From Eubacteriales bacterium (GTDB taxonomy: Bacteria; Bacillota_A; Clostridia; Christensenellales; Aristaeellaceae): DNA of 64,000 nucleotides. The translations under genes were made by a program, and so were the position numbers. The stretch covers positions 62,001-126,000 of the forward strand of contig JARKQG010000042.1 of NCBI GenBank assembly GCA_029974035.1, read 5' to 3'. The notes beneath the pieces are model-generated. The model was not told the DNA's origin. It was given only the letters and a program-made list of their open reading frames with translations, and ran no database searches. Numbering within the stretch: position 1 is the stretch's first letter; each line of letters opens with the position of its first letter. Below, piece after piece: positions 54,684-63,347 of this stretch.

Positions 54684-55535
54684 ATGCTGTCCATGATGCT
54701 CCTTGACGACCGGGCGGGGATTGCCGCACGCTTTCCCGGCTTTTACGCCGGGCACATCCTTTCCGGCCAGCTGGACCATTTTGAGTGTCACCGGGATGTG
54801 AACCTGATGTCCTTCGACTGGTACGACCTGCGCCGGCCGCTGGAAAAACCCCGCCGCGTGGTGATCTACTTTGACGCGCAGGATCTGGTGATGCTGTTTG
54901 AAAACCAGGCCGCGCTGGACGAAGCCTCCGCGCGCATGGCGCGATCGCCGGACGATGAGCCCATCGCCCAGCAATCCGGCGAACAGGCGCTGTACCGCTT
55001 CTTTTACGAACTGATCCGCCCGGACAGCGAGCAGCTGGAGGCGCTGGAGGAAGAAGTCATCGCCGCGGAGGACGCCATCCTGTCCCCGCAGAAAAAGCAG
55101 ATGGGTCAGTTGTTCGCCCGCTTCCGGCGCACGCTTTTCGTGTTCAAGCGGTATTACGAACAGCTTGGCACGATCTTTGACGGGCTGGTGGAAAACGACA
55201 ACCGGTTGATCGGGGAGGAGAGCCTGCGGCACTTCGTGATCCTCAACGGGCGCATCGACCGATTGTACGAGAACGTGCGCAGTCTGCGGGACTACGTGTC
55301 CCAGGTGCGGGAGGCGTATCAGGCGCAGATAGACATCGAGCAGAACAACCTGATGAAGACGTTTACCGTCATCACGGCCATCTTCCTGCCGCTGTCGCTT
55401 CTGGTGGGCTGGTACGGGATGAACCTCAAAATGCCGGAATTTGAATGGGCGTACGGCTACGCTTTTGTGATCGTGCTGAGCGCGGCGATCGTATTCGCCT
55501 CGGTCCGTGAATTCAAAAAGCGCAGGTGGCTGTAA
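54684..55535 (+). CDS. corA: CorA-family divalent cation (Mg2+) transporter
   Basis: This 283-residue member of the CorA family of pentameric magnesium/divalent-cation channels has an acidic cytoplasmic alpha/beta domain (residues 1-110). A long helical stalk (about 110-225) is followed by two membrane spans. The signature GMN is at residues 245-247 (WYGMNLKMPEFEW), at the end of the first span. The basic C-terminus KKRRWL matches the family. ATG 54684 follows GGGAGG. It has its own promoter between the upstream terminator and the ATG, and a strong terminator follows, so it is a single-gene unit. The ion (Mg2+, or Co2+/Ni2+/Zn2+ in relatives) cannot be distinguished by sequence. Confidence 0.9.
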   Translation: MLSMMLLDDRAGIAARFPGFYAGHILSGQLDHFECHRDVNLMSFDWYDLRRPLEKPRRVVIYFDAQDLVMLFENQAALDEASARMARSPDDEPIAQQSGEQALYRFFYELIRPDSEQLEALEEEVIAAEDAILSPQKKQMGQLFARFRRTLFVFKRYYEQLGTIFDGLVENDNRLIGEESLRHFVILNGRIDRLYENVRSLRDYVSQVREAYQAQIDIEQNNLMKTFTVITAIFLPLSLLVGWYGMNLKMPEFEWAYGYAFVIVLSAAIVFASVREFKKRRWL

Positions 55536-55538
55536 AGG

Positions 55539-55573
55539 CGCGCCGCGCGTGCAGGGCACGCGCGGCGCGTTTT
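55539..55573. terminator. Strong hairpin between corA and the small membrane protein gene
   Basis: CGCGCCGCGCGTG (55539-55551) pairs perfectly with 55557-55569 around a 5-base loop, followed on the + strand by TTTT. It lies between convergent stops at 55535 and 55586 and probably serves corA, and perhaps both. Confidence 0.85.
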
Positions 55574-55585
55574 GGGGCGGGAAAG

Positions 55586-55942
55586 TCAGCGGGTCAGGAA
55601 CGAAACCAGCATCGGCGTCAGGTACAGCGCCAGCGCCAGCGTCGCCAGCACCGCCACGCCCCATATCCACACCAGCACGCGGCTGATCTTCAAAAAGGCG
55701 CCGTGATCGCGACGGCGGCGCTCGTAGGGGCGGCGAAACTTGATCCTGAACAGCAGGTGCGCGATGCCGGGGACCAGCGAAACCACCATGATGATCGCGC
55801 CCAGGCCCAAAATGCCGTAGTTCATCGACAGGTTCGGAAACTGCACCGGATTCATCGCGAGGAAGGCGCCCAGGCCCATCGCCAGGAGCGCGATGACCGC
55901 CATCAGTCCGGCGGCAAAACCGAGAATTCTCGTCGTCTTCAT
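55586..55942 (-). CDS. Small membrane protein of unknown function
   Basis: This 118-residue protein has three predicted membrane spans: residues 6-30 (ILGFAAGLMAVIALLAMG), about 42-64 (YGILGLGAIIMVVSLVPG) and 88-113. A strongly basic loop lies between the second and third (FRRPYERRRRDH). The start at 55942 has GGAGGAACGAT upstream on the - strand. A TATAAT-like -10 lies at 56000-56005 on the - strand without a clear -35. I do not recognise the family, and neighbours (corA and a muramidase) do not define a role. Confidence 0.75.
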   Translation of the reverse strand: MKTTRILGFAAGLMAVIALLAMGLGAFLAMNPVQFPNLSMNYGILGLGAIIMVVSLVPGIAHLLFRIKFRRPYERRRRDHGAFLKISRVLVWIWGVAVLATLALALYLTPMLVSFLTR

Positions 55943-56075
55943 ATCGTTCCTCCATCGGAGACCGTCGCGCCCGGGCGTTCGGCCATGCGTCCGGCCTCTA
56001 TTATACTATATCCGCGGACGCTTGGCGCGAAAATACGGAAGCGCGTTTGTTAAACTTGCGCGCCGCCCGCCATCA

Positions 56076-57878
56076 TCAGGAGATAAAGTACGACAGCGGC
56101 TTGGTGCCCATCAGGCGATTGACGTCCACGTCGCCGCCGACGCCCGGCACGCTGCCTCGGCTGGAATACTGGTGCAGGTCACAGCGGTAATCGGGCGTCG
56201 ACTCCACCTGACCGGTGTTGGTGCCGTAGTGGGGAATCCAGATGAAGTCAAACTTCGACGTATCCACGCCGTATCGCTTGTAAAGGTTGTTCGCAATGTA
56301 GCAGCCCACCTTGCGAACGCCCAGTTCCCGCAGCCGGGCGGCAAAGGCCTCGATGCTCGCGCCGGTCAGCACATCCTCCTCCGCGTCGTATACGTAAAAC
56401 AGCGGGTTGTAGGCCTTGGCGACGGAATAGGCCTTTTCCGCCTCCCGCCGCGCGATTTCCGGCGTGGAAGCCATGCCGTAGTAGTATACGCCGAAGGGAA
56501 TGCCGTAGCTGAGGCACTTCGCGGCGTATTCCTTAAACCGCGCGTCGATGTCCATCTCGCCTGCCTTGGAATGGCTTGCGGAATAGGTCACGCCGCAGCG
56601 CAGAATGACGAAGGCCACGCTCTTTTGCAGGTTTTTCCAGCTGGATACGTTGTTCCAGCGGGAGATGTCGATGATGGCGCCGCCCTTGTTGAGCGCCTCC
56701 GCCAGCACCGTGACGGTGAAGCTGGCGGTCTTTCCGTTTGCCGTCTTGGCGCGAATGGTGGTGGTGCCCATGCGTTTTCCGGTCACCACGCCACTTTTTG
56801 AAACGGAGGCGACGGACGAATTCGCGCTGGACCACTTGACGGACTGGGACGCCTTGGCTGGGGAGACGGCGGCGCTGAGCTTCAGCGTCTGCCGGAGCAC
56901 CACGGTGTGGGCGTCGCCGCGGATTTCGACGGATGCGGCGGCGGGCGGCGTGACGGTGACCTTGCAACTGCGCTTGACGCCGCCGGAGGTCTTCACGGTG
57001 ATGGTCGCGCTGCCCGTATTAAGCGCGGTCAGCGTGCCCCCGGATACCTTGACAATCTCCGGATGGTCGCTGGACCAGCTCAGGGTGTCGTAAATCGCCG
57101 ACGACGGGGATACGGCGGCCTTGAGCGCGTAGCTCTTGCCGTAGGCGAGGCTCAGCTTGGTCTTGGAGAGTGAAACGCGGGACACCGTGGAATGGCTCCT
57201 GTACCGCGACGCCAGCCGCGACACGCCGCTTTTCAGCGTGCTGGTCTTGGCGGAGGAGGAAAAGGTCTGGTAGGGCAGGGCGGAGCCTTTTTTGGAATAG
57301 GCGGCGCAAAAGGCCGCAAAGGCCTGGTTGTACTGGGCGCTGGAAACGGCGCCGCCGTCCACGGTATAGGCGGCCTTTCCCTTTTTCTTGGCGCGGGCCG
57401 TGTGCAGCACGGTGGTGAGCTTTGTGGCGGAGCCATCCGCCACAAAGGCCAGCCGCGTGGTGGTGGTGACGCCCCCGGACACACCGGTGATCGAGATGGA
57501 CAGACAGGGCTTCAGCGCGCCCGTTGCCCGGAGCGCCAGGGACAGGGAGCGCACGCCGGCAAATGTGACACCGTCAAAATCGAAGGCGTCCGCCGTCATC
57601 TTTGCCACCGCGCCCGAGCGCACCGTGTAGACGCTCAGCCGGCTGTTGCGGCTCTCGCCCTTGACGGAGGAAAGAAGCAGCATCTCCGGCGTCCCGTCGC
57701 CCGTCAGGTCGATCAGCGCCGCGGCGCGCCGCGCCCGGAGCTGGCTCTGCTGGCTGGAAAGCAGGTTCAGGTACAGCGTTCTCCAGTCCGCCTCCGCGGC
57801 CGCGGCGCGGGGGAGGGGCACAAGCACAATCGTCAGGCAAAGCGCCAGAACCGCGCAAACCCGCAGGGAGTGTCGCAT
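56076..57878 (-). CDS. Secreted GH25 muramidase with bacterial Ig-like domains
   Basis: This 600-residue exported cell-wall hydrolase has a signal peptide (residues 1-30, ending PRAAAAEA) and an N-terminal domain with an FG-GAP-like IDLTGDGTPEMLLLSS segment (about 30-215). Two BIG2-type Ig-like domains follow (about 230-395; LSWSSDHPEIVKVSGG, VKWSSANSSVASVSKSG). The GH25 lysozyme domain (about 400-600) has IDISRWNN with Asp404 and the catalytic pair Asp499/Glu501 in FYVYDAEEDV. It would cleave the N-acetylmuramyl-beta-1,4-N-acetylglucosamine bond of peptidoglycan. Start 57878 is chosen from AAAGGTG spacing and the signal peptide. A sigma-A promoter lies 39-66 bases upstream. A role in growth, remodelling or attack on other cells cannot be separated. 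Confidence 0.92.
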   Translation of the reverse strand: MRHSLRVCAVLALCLTIVLVPLPRAAAAEADWRTLYLNLLSSQQSQLRARRAAALIDLTGDGTPEMLLLSSVKGESRNSRLSVYTVRSGAVAKMTADAFDFDGVTFAGVRSLSLALRATGALKPCLSISITGVSGGVTTTTRLAFVADGSATKLTTVLHTARAKKKGKAAYTVDGGAVSSAQYNQAFAAFCAAYSKKGSALPYQTFSSSAKTSTLKSGVSRLASRYRSHSTVSRVSLSKTKLSLAYGKSYALKAAVSPSSAIYDTLSWSSDHPEIVKVSGGTLTALNTGSATITVKTSGGVKRSCKVTVTPPAAASVEIRGDAHTVVLRQTLKLSAAVSPAKASQSVKWSSANSSVASVSKSGVVTGKRMGTTTIRAKTANGKTASFTVTVLAEALNKGGAIIDISRWNNVSSWKNLQKSVAFVILRCGVTYSASHSKAGEMDIDARFKEYAAKCLSYGIPFGVYYYGMASTPEIARREAEKAYSVAKAYNPLFYVYDAEEDVLTGASIEAFAARLRELGVRKVGCYIANNLYKRYGVDTSKFDFIWIPHYGTNTGQVESTPDYRCDLHQYSSRGSVPGVGGDVDVNRLMGTKPLSYFIS

Positions 57879-57915
57879 GCCATCACACCTTTGTAATACT
57901 ATTCTCATATGTGTA

Positions 57916-57944
57916 ATTCTAATGTAATATATTGGCGCTGTCAA
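57916..57944 (-). promoter_or_regulatory. Sigma-A promoter of the GH25 gene
   Basis: On the - strand, TTGACA (57939-57944) and TAGAAT (57916-57921) are separated by 17 bases. Confidence 0.78.
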
Positions 57945-57951
57945 TAGGCGG

Positions 57952-57980
57952 TTGCAATTTGCGCGGGATTATGCGATACT
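57952..57980 (+). promoter_or_regulatory. Sigma-A promoter of the sugar-sensing operon
   Basis: TTGCAA (57952-57957) and GATACT (57975-57980) are 17 bases apart, back to back with the GH25 promoter and 58 bases before the first ATG. Confidence 0.6.
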
Positions 57981-58037
57981 TTGAACGCATACGGAGCGTT
58001 TTTGTACGGAGCTGCGCGTTTTGTGGAGGGGTAAGGC

Positions 58038-59039
58038 ATGAAACTGCGTCCGGCGTCCTGGAGAAGGCGGGCCGCGTTAAAGGCGTTTTTCGTCCTGCTG
58101 GCGGCGGCGATGATGCTATCCGGCTGCTCGGGCGGCGAGCAGGAGAAGGAAAGCGCCGTGATTCTGGGCTTTTCCCAGCTGGGCAGCGAGAGCGGCTGGC
58201 GGATTGGCAATACCCGGGACATCCATGCCGCGGCGGACCGGGCGGGCGTAAAGCTGATGTTTGACAACGCGGAGCAGAAGCAGGAAAATCAGATCAAGGC
58301 CATCCGCTCGTTCATCGCCTATCAGGTGGACGTGATCGCCTTTTCACCCATCGTGGAGGACGGCTGGACCAATGTCCTCACCGAGGCGCGGGAGGCGGGC
58401 ATTCCGGTATTGTGCACGGACCGCTTTATCAGCGGCGCCGATGCGGACCTGATCGTGGGCTTTGTCGGATCGGACTTTTACGAGGAGGGCCGCCGCGCGG
58501 GGGACTTCCTGCTGGAAAAGGCGAACCGGATGGGCGCGGACCACCTCCGCATCGTGGAGATTACCGGCACGGAGGACTCGACGCCGATGCGGCAGCGGGC
58601 CATTGGCTTCCGGGACGTGATCGAGGGCGATCCGCGCTTTGAAATTGTGGAGTCCGTCTCCGGAGACTTTCTGAAATCTAAGGGCAAGGAATGCATGCAG
58701 CGGGTGCTGGAGGAGCGCGGCCACGACATCGACGTTCTGTATTCCCACAACGACGCGATGACGCTGGGGGCCATCGAGGCCATCGAGGCCGAGGGGCTCG
58801 CGCCGGGGCGGGACATCGTGATCATTACCGTCGACGGCGAACAGGGCGCCATCGATCTTCTGAAAGAGGGAAAGATCAACTGCGTCGTCGAATGCACGCC
58901 CAAGATCGGCGACATCATCATGAGCCTTACGGAAAAGCTCGCCGCGGGGGAGAGCGTAGAGCGCTACACCTATTCGGAGGAAACCGTGTTTACCGAGTTT
59001 GATGATACCCTCAAGGATATCCCCCCGAGGGGCTATTGA
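58038..59039 (+). CDS. YtfQ-like sugar-binding lipoprotein, probable sensor partner of the kinase
   Basis: This 333-residue periplasmic-binding-protein-4 fold lipoprotein has lipobox LSGC near residue 30. It closely resembles the E. coli galactofuranose-binding protein YtfQ: GFSQLGSESGWR, QKQENQIKAIRSF, SGDFLKSKGKE and YSHNDAMTLGAI. The stop is one base before the start of a YesM-like kinase gene, and a second, unlipidated paralog is encoded after the response regulator. That order suggests it presents bound sugar to the kinase's outer domain, as XylFII does for LytS in Clostridium beijerinckii, rather than feeding the importer. ATG 58038 follows GGAGGGGTAAGG. The ligand is probably a hexofuranose/galactose-like sugar, by family resemblance. 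Confidence 0.9.
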   Translation: MKLRPASWRRRAALKAFFVLLAAAMMLSGCSGGEQEKESAVILGFSQLGSESGWRIGNTRDIHAAADRAGVKLMFDNAEQKQENQIKAIRSFIAYQVDVIAFSPIVEDGWTNVLTEAREAGIPVLCTDRFISGADADLIVGFVGSDFYEEGRRAGDFLLEKANRMGADHLRIVEITGTEDSTPMRQRAIGFRDVIEGDPRFEIVESVSGDFLKSKGKECMQRVLEERGHDIDVLYSHNDAMTLGAIEAIEAEGLAPGRDIVIITVDGEQGAIDLLKEGKINCVVECTPKIGDIIMSLTEKLAAGESVERYTYSEETVFTEFDDTLKDIPPRGY

Positions 59040-59040
59040 C

Positions 59041-60495
59041 ATGCGGCCATCCTTTTTTGCGCGCTTTGGCGATTCCATCCGCGGACGCATCACGCTGTCG
59101 ATCATGGTGGTTCTCCTGATGATGCTGATTCCGGCCATCGCCTCGGTCAGCATGATGACCAGCTATGCCCGCCAGTACCACGACGTCATCACCCGGATGG
59201 ACCGCATTTCGTCGCTGTCGCCGGTGATCAACGACGACCTCCTGGGCGAGATGTGGTCGATTGTCGCCGGGCGCGTCACTTTTGCAAAGGGCAATCAGTT
59301 TCGCGTCCTGGACACCGTGTGCGATGAGATGGACCGGCTGATCGAGGCGGATTCCGCCAGCCAGCTGCAGATGACCGTCGCCCGGCGCACGATGAACACG
59401 CTGCGCAGATACATTGAAAACCTGGGGGCGCAGATGATTGCGGGCTCCACCGTGGACGAGGACGAGCAGACCCTCGCGGAGATCCGCAACGTGGGCTCTC
59501 TGGTGGTGGACATGCTGGGCGACGCCATCACCGCCGAGATCGACGCGTCAATGGCGGCCAGCAACCAGCTGCAGCGGGTGGTATGGGCGACGCTCGTCAT
59601 CGAGATGAGCCTGCTTCTGGTGGCGATGATATTTGCCTTCATCGCGCAGCGCTCGCTGGGCCGGGCCATCGGCCGCCCCATTGAACAGCTCAAGGACTTT
59701 GCCGGCATGATCGCCGGAGGGCACCTGGACGTGCGCGCGCCGCAGCCGGGGGTTTCGGAGCTCAGCGAGCTGACCGAGAGCCTGAACACCATGGCCGGCA
59801 AGCTGTCGGAGCTGATCGAGGAGAACAAGCGCGAGCAGGAAAACCTCAAAAAGAGCGAAATGCGCGCGCTGCAGGCGCAGATCGCGCCCCACTTTCTGTA
59901 TAATACCCTGGATGCCATCATCTGGCTGGCGGAGGCCCGGAAGACCTCGGAGGTCATCACCGTCACCCGGGCGCTGTCGAACTTTTTCAGGATTTCGCTG
60001 TCCGGCGGACAGGACTGGATCAGCATCCGCCAGGAGGTCGAGCACCTGCAGGGGTACCTGACCATCCAGAAGGTGCGCTACCGCGACATTCTGGATTACG
60101 ACATCCAGGTGGACGAGTCGCTCTACGATTTTACCATCCTGAAGCTGGTCATCCAGCCGCTGGTGGAGAACGCCATCTACCACGGCATCAAAAATCGGCG
60201 CGGCGGCGGCAAGCTGTCGGTGGCGGTGGAGCGGCGCGGGGAATGGCTGTCCGTGCGCGTGTCGGACGACGGCGCGGGCATGCCGCCCGAGCGGTTGGAG
60301 GCGGTGCGCCGGACCTTCGCGGAAAACCGCGCGCCGGATACCGAAACCGGCTACGGCCTTTTCAGCGTGGACAAGCGGCTCAAGCTCTACTATAACCAGC
60401 CGGAAGGGCTGAAGGTTTCCAGCACGCAGGGGGAGGGCACGGCCATTGAGTTCTGCGTGCCGATCCAGGTTCGACGGGGGTATGAGGATGCATAA
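59041..60495 (+). CDS. YesM-like sensor histidine kinase
   Basis: This 484-residue membrane kinase has a first span at about residues 14-36 and an outer helical domain at about 37-178. A second span (about 179-202) and a HAMP linker follow. The His_kinase box has phospho-accepting His284 (AQIAPHFLYNTLDAI) and the HATPase domain has Asn377 (LVENAIYHGI) and DDGAGM. ATG 59041 comes one base after the binding-protein stop, so coupling is tight; upstream in-frame starts lie within that gene. It overlaps the response-regulator gene by 14 bases. It probably autophosphorylates in response to the ligand-loaded lipoprotein and passes phosphate to the neighbour. Confidence 0.93.
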   Translation: MRPSFFARFGDSIRGRITLSIMVVLLMMLIPAIASVSMMTSYARQYHDVITRMDRISSLSPVINDDLLGEMWSIVAGRVTFAKGNQFRVLDTVCDEMDRLIEADSASQLQMTVARRTMNTLRRYIENLGAQMIAGSTVDEDEQTLAEIRNVGSLVVDMLGDAITAEIDASMAASNQLQRVVWATLVIEMSLLLVAMIFAFIAQRSLGRAIGRPIEQLKDFAGMIAGGHLDVRAPQPGVSELSELTESLNTMAGKLSELIEENKREQENLKKSEMRALQAQIAPHFLYNTLDAIIWLAEARKTSEVITVTRALSNFFRISLSGGQDWISIRQEVEHLQGYLTIQKVRYRDILDYDIQVDESLYDFTILKLVIQPLVENAIYHGIKNRRGGGKLSVAVERRGEWLSVRVSDDGAGMPPERLEAVRRTFAENRAPDTETGYGLFSVDKRLKLYYNQPEGLKVSSTQGEGTAIEFCVPIQVRRGYEDA

Positions 60496-62062
60496 GGTGT
60501 TCGTGGTGGACGACGAAATCGTCATCCGGGAGGGGCTGCGCAACAATTTTCCCTGGGAGGAGAGCGGCTTTCTGCTGGCCGGCGAGGCGCCTGACGGCGA
60601 AATCGCGCTGTCCATGCTGCAGGACATCAAGCCCGATATCCTGATTACCGACATCAAAATGCCCTTTCTGGACGGGCTCATGCTGTGCCGCAAGATTGTG
60701 CGCACCATGCCCTGGATCCACATCGTGATCCTGTCGGGCTACGACGATTTTTCCTATGCCCGGGAGGCCATCTCGCTGGGCGTCAAGGAGTACCTGCTCA
60801 AGCCCGTTTCCGCCCATGAGTTGGGCGAGGTGCTCCGGCGCATCGCCTCCGCCATCGACGAGGAGCGCCGCCAGCAGGCGGACTACGAGGCCATGCGCAG
60901 GCAGTTGGACTCCTCCAGCCGCTTTATGCAGGAGCGGCTGCTGCTGGAGCTGCTCTCCGGGGCGGAAGGTGATTTGGTGCTGGAGCAGGCTCGGAAGCTG
61001 CGCGTCAATCTGCTGGCCCGGTGGTACCGGGTGATGCTGATCGCCACCGGCGAGGAGGACGATATGCTGCTGGTGCGGGCCCACACCCAGCGCCTGGCGG
61101 AGGGCTCCGGCGGTGCGGTCAACCTGTGCGAAACGTGCGGGCGCATCGCGGTGATCGTGCTGGGGGACAGTGCGGAGGATCTGGAGGAGCGGGCCTTTGC
61201 CTTTGCGCAGGCGGTCAAGTACGAGGTGGAGCGGTCCGTAGGGGTGACTTTGCGGGTGGCCATCGGCGCCCCGGCGGAGGGGATTGACGGCGTGGCCGGT
61301 TCCTATGCGTCGGCCCAGGACGTGCTCCGGGGCATGGTGGGCCGGTACGACGGCACGCGCATCATGGACACGGTGGACCTGGGCATGCAGGTGGGCGCCA
61401 AGCTCATGGGGCTGGATGTGGTGCCCCTTTTTGAAAAGCTGCGCTACGCCTCCAGCCAGGAGGCCGAGGAGATCCTGAAGGAGCACTTTGATTCCATTGG
61501 CACCGTTGCGCGCCAGTCGGTCATCATGGCCAATTACCTGTACGTGGACATCCTGCTGGCCGCCATGCGGGTCATCCGCGAAAACGGCGGCGATCCGGTG
61601 GAGATCATCCCGGAGGCCGTGCAGCAGCAGGCCGGCGCCCTCAAGACATTTTCGGGCCACGAGGACATGGTGGATTCCGCCCGCGGCATCCTGCTCAAGG
61701 CGATCCAGTTCCGCGACAGCCAGACCATGTCCCGATACGGCTCGGTGATCCGCAGCGCCTGCGCCTACATCGACCAGCACTACATGAACCCGGACATGAC
61801 CTTGAGCGATGTGGCCAAGCACGTGGCGCTGTCCAACAACCACTTCTGCACCGTGTTTTCCCAGGAGATGGGCGTGACCTTTATCGAATACCTGACGAAG
61901 CTGCGTATGAAAAAGGCCCGGGATCTGCTCAAGAGCACCGACATGCGCTCCAGCGAGGTATCCGTCGCCATCGGCTACAACGACCCCCACTATTTCAGTT
62001 ATTTGTTTAAGAAAAACGTCGGGATGAACCCAAGGGACTACCGAAATTCGTGCAAACGGTGA
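60482..62062 (+). CDS. YesN-like response regulator with AraC-type DNA-binding domain
   Basis: This 526-residue response regulator has a receiver domain (residues 1-120; phospho-acceptor Asp57 in LITDIKMP, conserved Lys in YLLKPVS). A long central helical/regulatory region spans about 130-410. The C-terminal AraC double helix-turn-helix (about 420-520) contains MTLSDVAKHVALSNNHFCTV and SSEVSVAIGYNDPHYFSYLF. Start ATG 60482 (MRMHK) or 60488 (MHK) are both possible; both overlap the kinase gene end. Its likely target is the promoter region before the second binding-protein gene, where a perfect inverted repeat is present at 62150-62169. Activation of the importer on sugar sensing is inferred from gene order and known YesMN systems. 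Confidence 0.93.
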   Translation: MRMHKVFVVDDEIVIREGLRNNFPWEESGFLLAGEAPDGEIALSMLQDIKPDILITDIKMPFLDGLMLCRKIVRTMPWIHIVILSGYDDFSYAREAISLGVKEYLLKPVSAHELGEVLRRIASAIDEERRQQADYEAMRRQLDSSSRFMQERLLLELLSGAEGDLVLEQARKLRVNLLARWYRVMLIATGEEDDMLLVRAHTQRLAEGSGGAVNLCETCGRIAVIVLGDSAEDLEERAFAFAQAVKYEVERSVGVTLRVAIGAPAEGIDGVAGSYASAQDVLRGMVGRYDGTRIMDTVDLGMQVGAKLMGLDVVPLFEKLRYASSQEAEEILKEHFDSIGTVARQSVIMANYLYVDILLAAMRVIRENGGDPVEIIPEAVQQQAGALKTFSGHEDMVDSARGILLKAIQFRDSQTMSRYGSVIRSACAYIDQHYMNPDMTLSDVAKHVALSNNHFCTVFSQEMGVTFIEYLTKLRMKKARDLLKSTDMRSSEVSVAIGYNDPHYFSYLFKKNVGMNPRDYRNSCKR

Positions 62063-62149
62063 AAACCATAAAATCCCGACTTTTTTTCGGAAGATATCGC
62101 CCAACGCCTTTGGGGGTCGGGTGCCGTCCGAAGATTTTAGACAAATCCA

Positions 62150-62192
62150 CGGAAACCAGCCTGTTTCCGCCCCATGTTAAGTGTGCTACGAT
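62150..62192 (+). promoter_or_regulatory. Inverted repeat and extended -10 promoter of the importer genes
   Basis: CGGAAAC (62150-62156) and GTTTCCG (62163-62169) form perfect 7-base arms around CAGCCT. Downstream, TGCTACGAT holds an extended -10 (TACGAT 62187-62192). The right arm overlaps a poor -35 (TTTCCG, 17-base spacer). A weak -35 with an upstream operator is typical of an activator-dependent promoter. Confidence 0.5.
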
Positions 62193-62242
62193 CATGGCAA
62201 GGGCGGATGACCGTCCACAATAAAGATGGAGGGACGACTTTT

Positions 62243-63238
62243 ATGAAGAAACTGGTTGCTCTGGTACTGGCAATGGTGCTGGTGCTGGGCGTCGGCGCGA
62301 GCGCTTCTGCGCTGACGGTCGCTTTCTCGCAGATCGGTCAGGAATCCGACTGGCGTACCGCCAACACCGACGACCTCATCAACGCCATCAAGGCCGAGGG
62401 TTGGGACCTGGTGTACGATGATGCCCAGCAGAAGCAGGAGAACCAGATCAAGGCGCTGCGCAACTTCATCTCCCAGGGCGTCGACTACATCCTCTTCACC
62501 GGCGTCGTGACCACCGGCTGGGACGAGGTCCTCAAGGAAGTCAACGAGGCCGAGATCCCGCTGATCCTGATCGACCGCATGCCCGACTGTGCGGATGACA
62601 TCGAGTACGCCGCCGCCTTTGGCGGAGACTTCACCGAGGAAGGCCGCCGCATGGGTTTCTGGGCCGGCAACTATCTGGCGAGCGTCGGCCGCGGCGATGA
62701 AGAGATCAACGCCGTCGTCCTCGAAGGCACCACCGGCGCCACCGCCGCCACCGAGCGCACCAACGGCATCAACGAGGCCCTTACGAACTTCCCCAACATC
62801 AAGATCGTCGCTTCCCAGACCGGCAACTTCACCCGCGCCGAAGGCCAGGCCGTCATGGAGAGCTTCCTGAAGTCCCAGCCGGACATCGACCTTCTGTTTG
62901 CGGAGAACGACGACATGGGCCTGGGCGCCATCGCCGCCATCAAGGCCGCCGGCAAGGTGCCGGGCAAGGACATCATCGTGGTGGGCTGCGACTCCGTGAA
63001 GGCCGCCTTTGACGCGATCGTCGCGGGCGACATGAACGCCACCATCGAGTGCACGCCGCTGTACTCCCCGTTCGTCGTCCAGGCCATCAAGGACCTGGAA
63101 GAAGGCAAGACCTTCGGCCGCGAAGTGCTGCACCCCGAGGAGTTCGTCTATGACGCGGACGGCGGCATCGCCTACACCGCCGACGGCGACAAGCTCTCCA
63201 TCAAGGCTGCGGACGTCATTGCCGACCGCAAGTACTGA
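62243..63238 (+). CDS. YtfQ-like sugar-binding protein of the ABC importer
   Basis: This 331-residue periplasmic-binding-protein-4 family protein is a paralog of the lipoprotein at 58038: AFSQIGQESDWR, QKQENQIKALRNF, TGNFTRAEGQAVMES and FAENDDMGLGAI. It has a clear signal peptide (MKKLVALVLAMVLVLGVG, cleavage near ASA/LT) but no lipobox cysteine. It is followed after a hairpin by the sugar ABC ATPase gene, so this copy is the transport component. The ATG follows GGAGGGACG. The ligand is probably galactofuranose-like or another furanose/pyranose hexose, by similarity to YtfQ. How an unlipidated binding protein stays near the membrane is unclear. Confidence 0.93.
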   Translation: MKKLVALVLAMVLVLGVGASASALTVAFSQIGQESDWRTANTDDLINAIKAEGWDLVYDDAQQKQENQIKALRNFISQGVDYILFTGVVTTGWDEVLKEVNEAEIPLILIDRMPDCADDIEYAAAFGGDFTEEGRRMGFWAGNYLASVGRGDEEINAVVLEGTTGATAATERTNGINEALTNFPNIKIVASQTGNFTRAEGQAVMESFLKSQPDIDLLFAENDDMGLGAIAAIKAAGKVPGKDIIVVGCDSVKAAFDAIVAGDMNATIECTPLYSPFVVQAIKDLEEGKTFGREVLHPEEFVYDADGGIAYTADGDKLSIKAADVIADRKY

Positions 63239-63269
63239 TGCCAAGCGCCGGCTTATGTGAATGAGCCAA

Positions 63270-63300
63270 GACGGATGAGGGCCGGCCGCCCTCATCCGTC
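63270..63300 (+). terminator. Intercistronic hairpin after the binding-protein gene
   Basis: GACGGATGAGGGC (63270-63282) pairs perfectly with GCCCTCATCCGTC (63288-63300) around CGGCC. The U-tract is weak (CTTACTAT). It probably gives partial read-through into the ATPase gene, favouring binding-protein expression. Confidence 0.7.
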
Positions 63301-63347
63301 CTTACTATATCGACATGCGGACGCATTGTGTTTGAGGGGATGATATT

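Noticed and set aside
63340..63342. ATG at 63340 as the start of the sugar ABC ATPase
   Set aside because: It is out of frame with the ATPase; the in-frame TTG at 63348 follows GAGGGG at good spacing.
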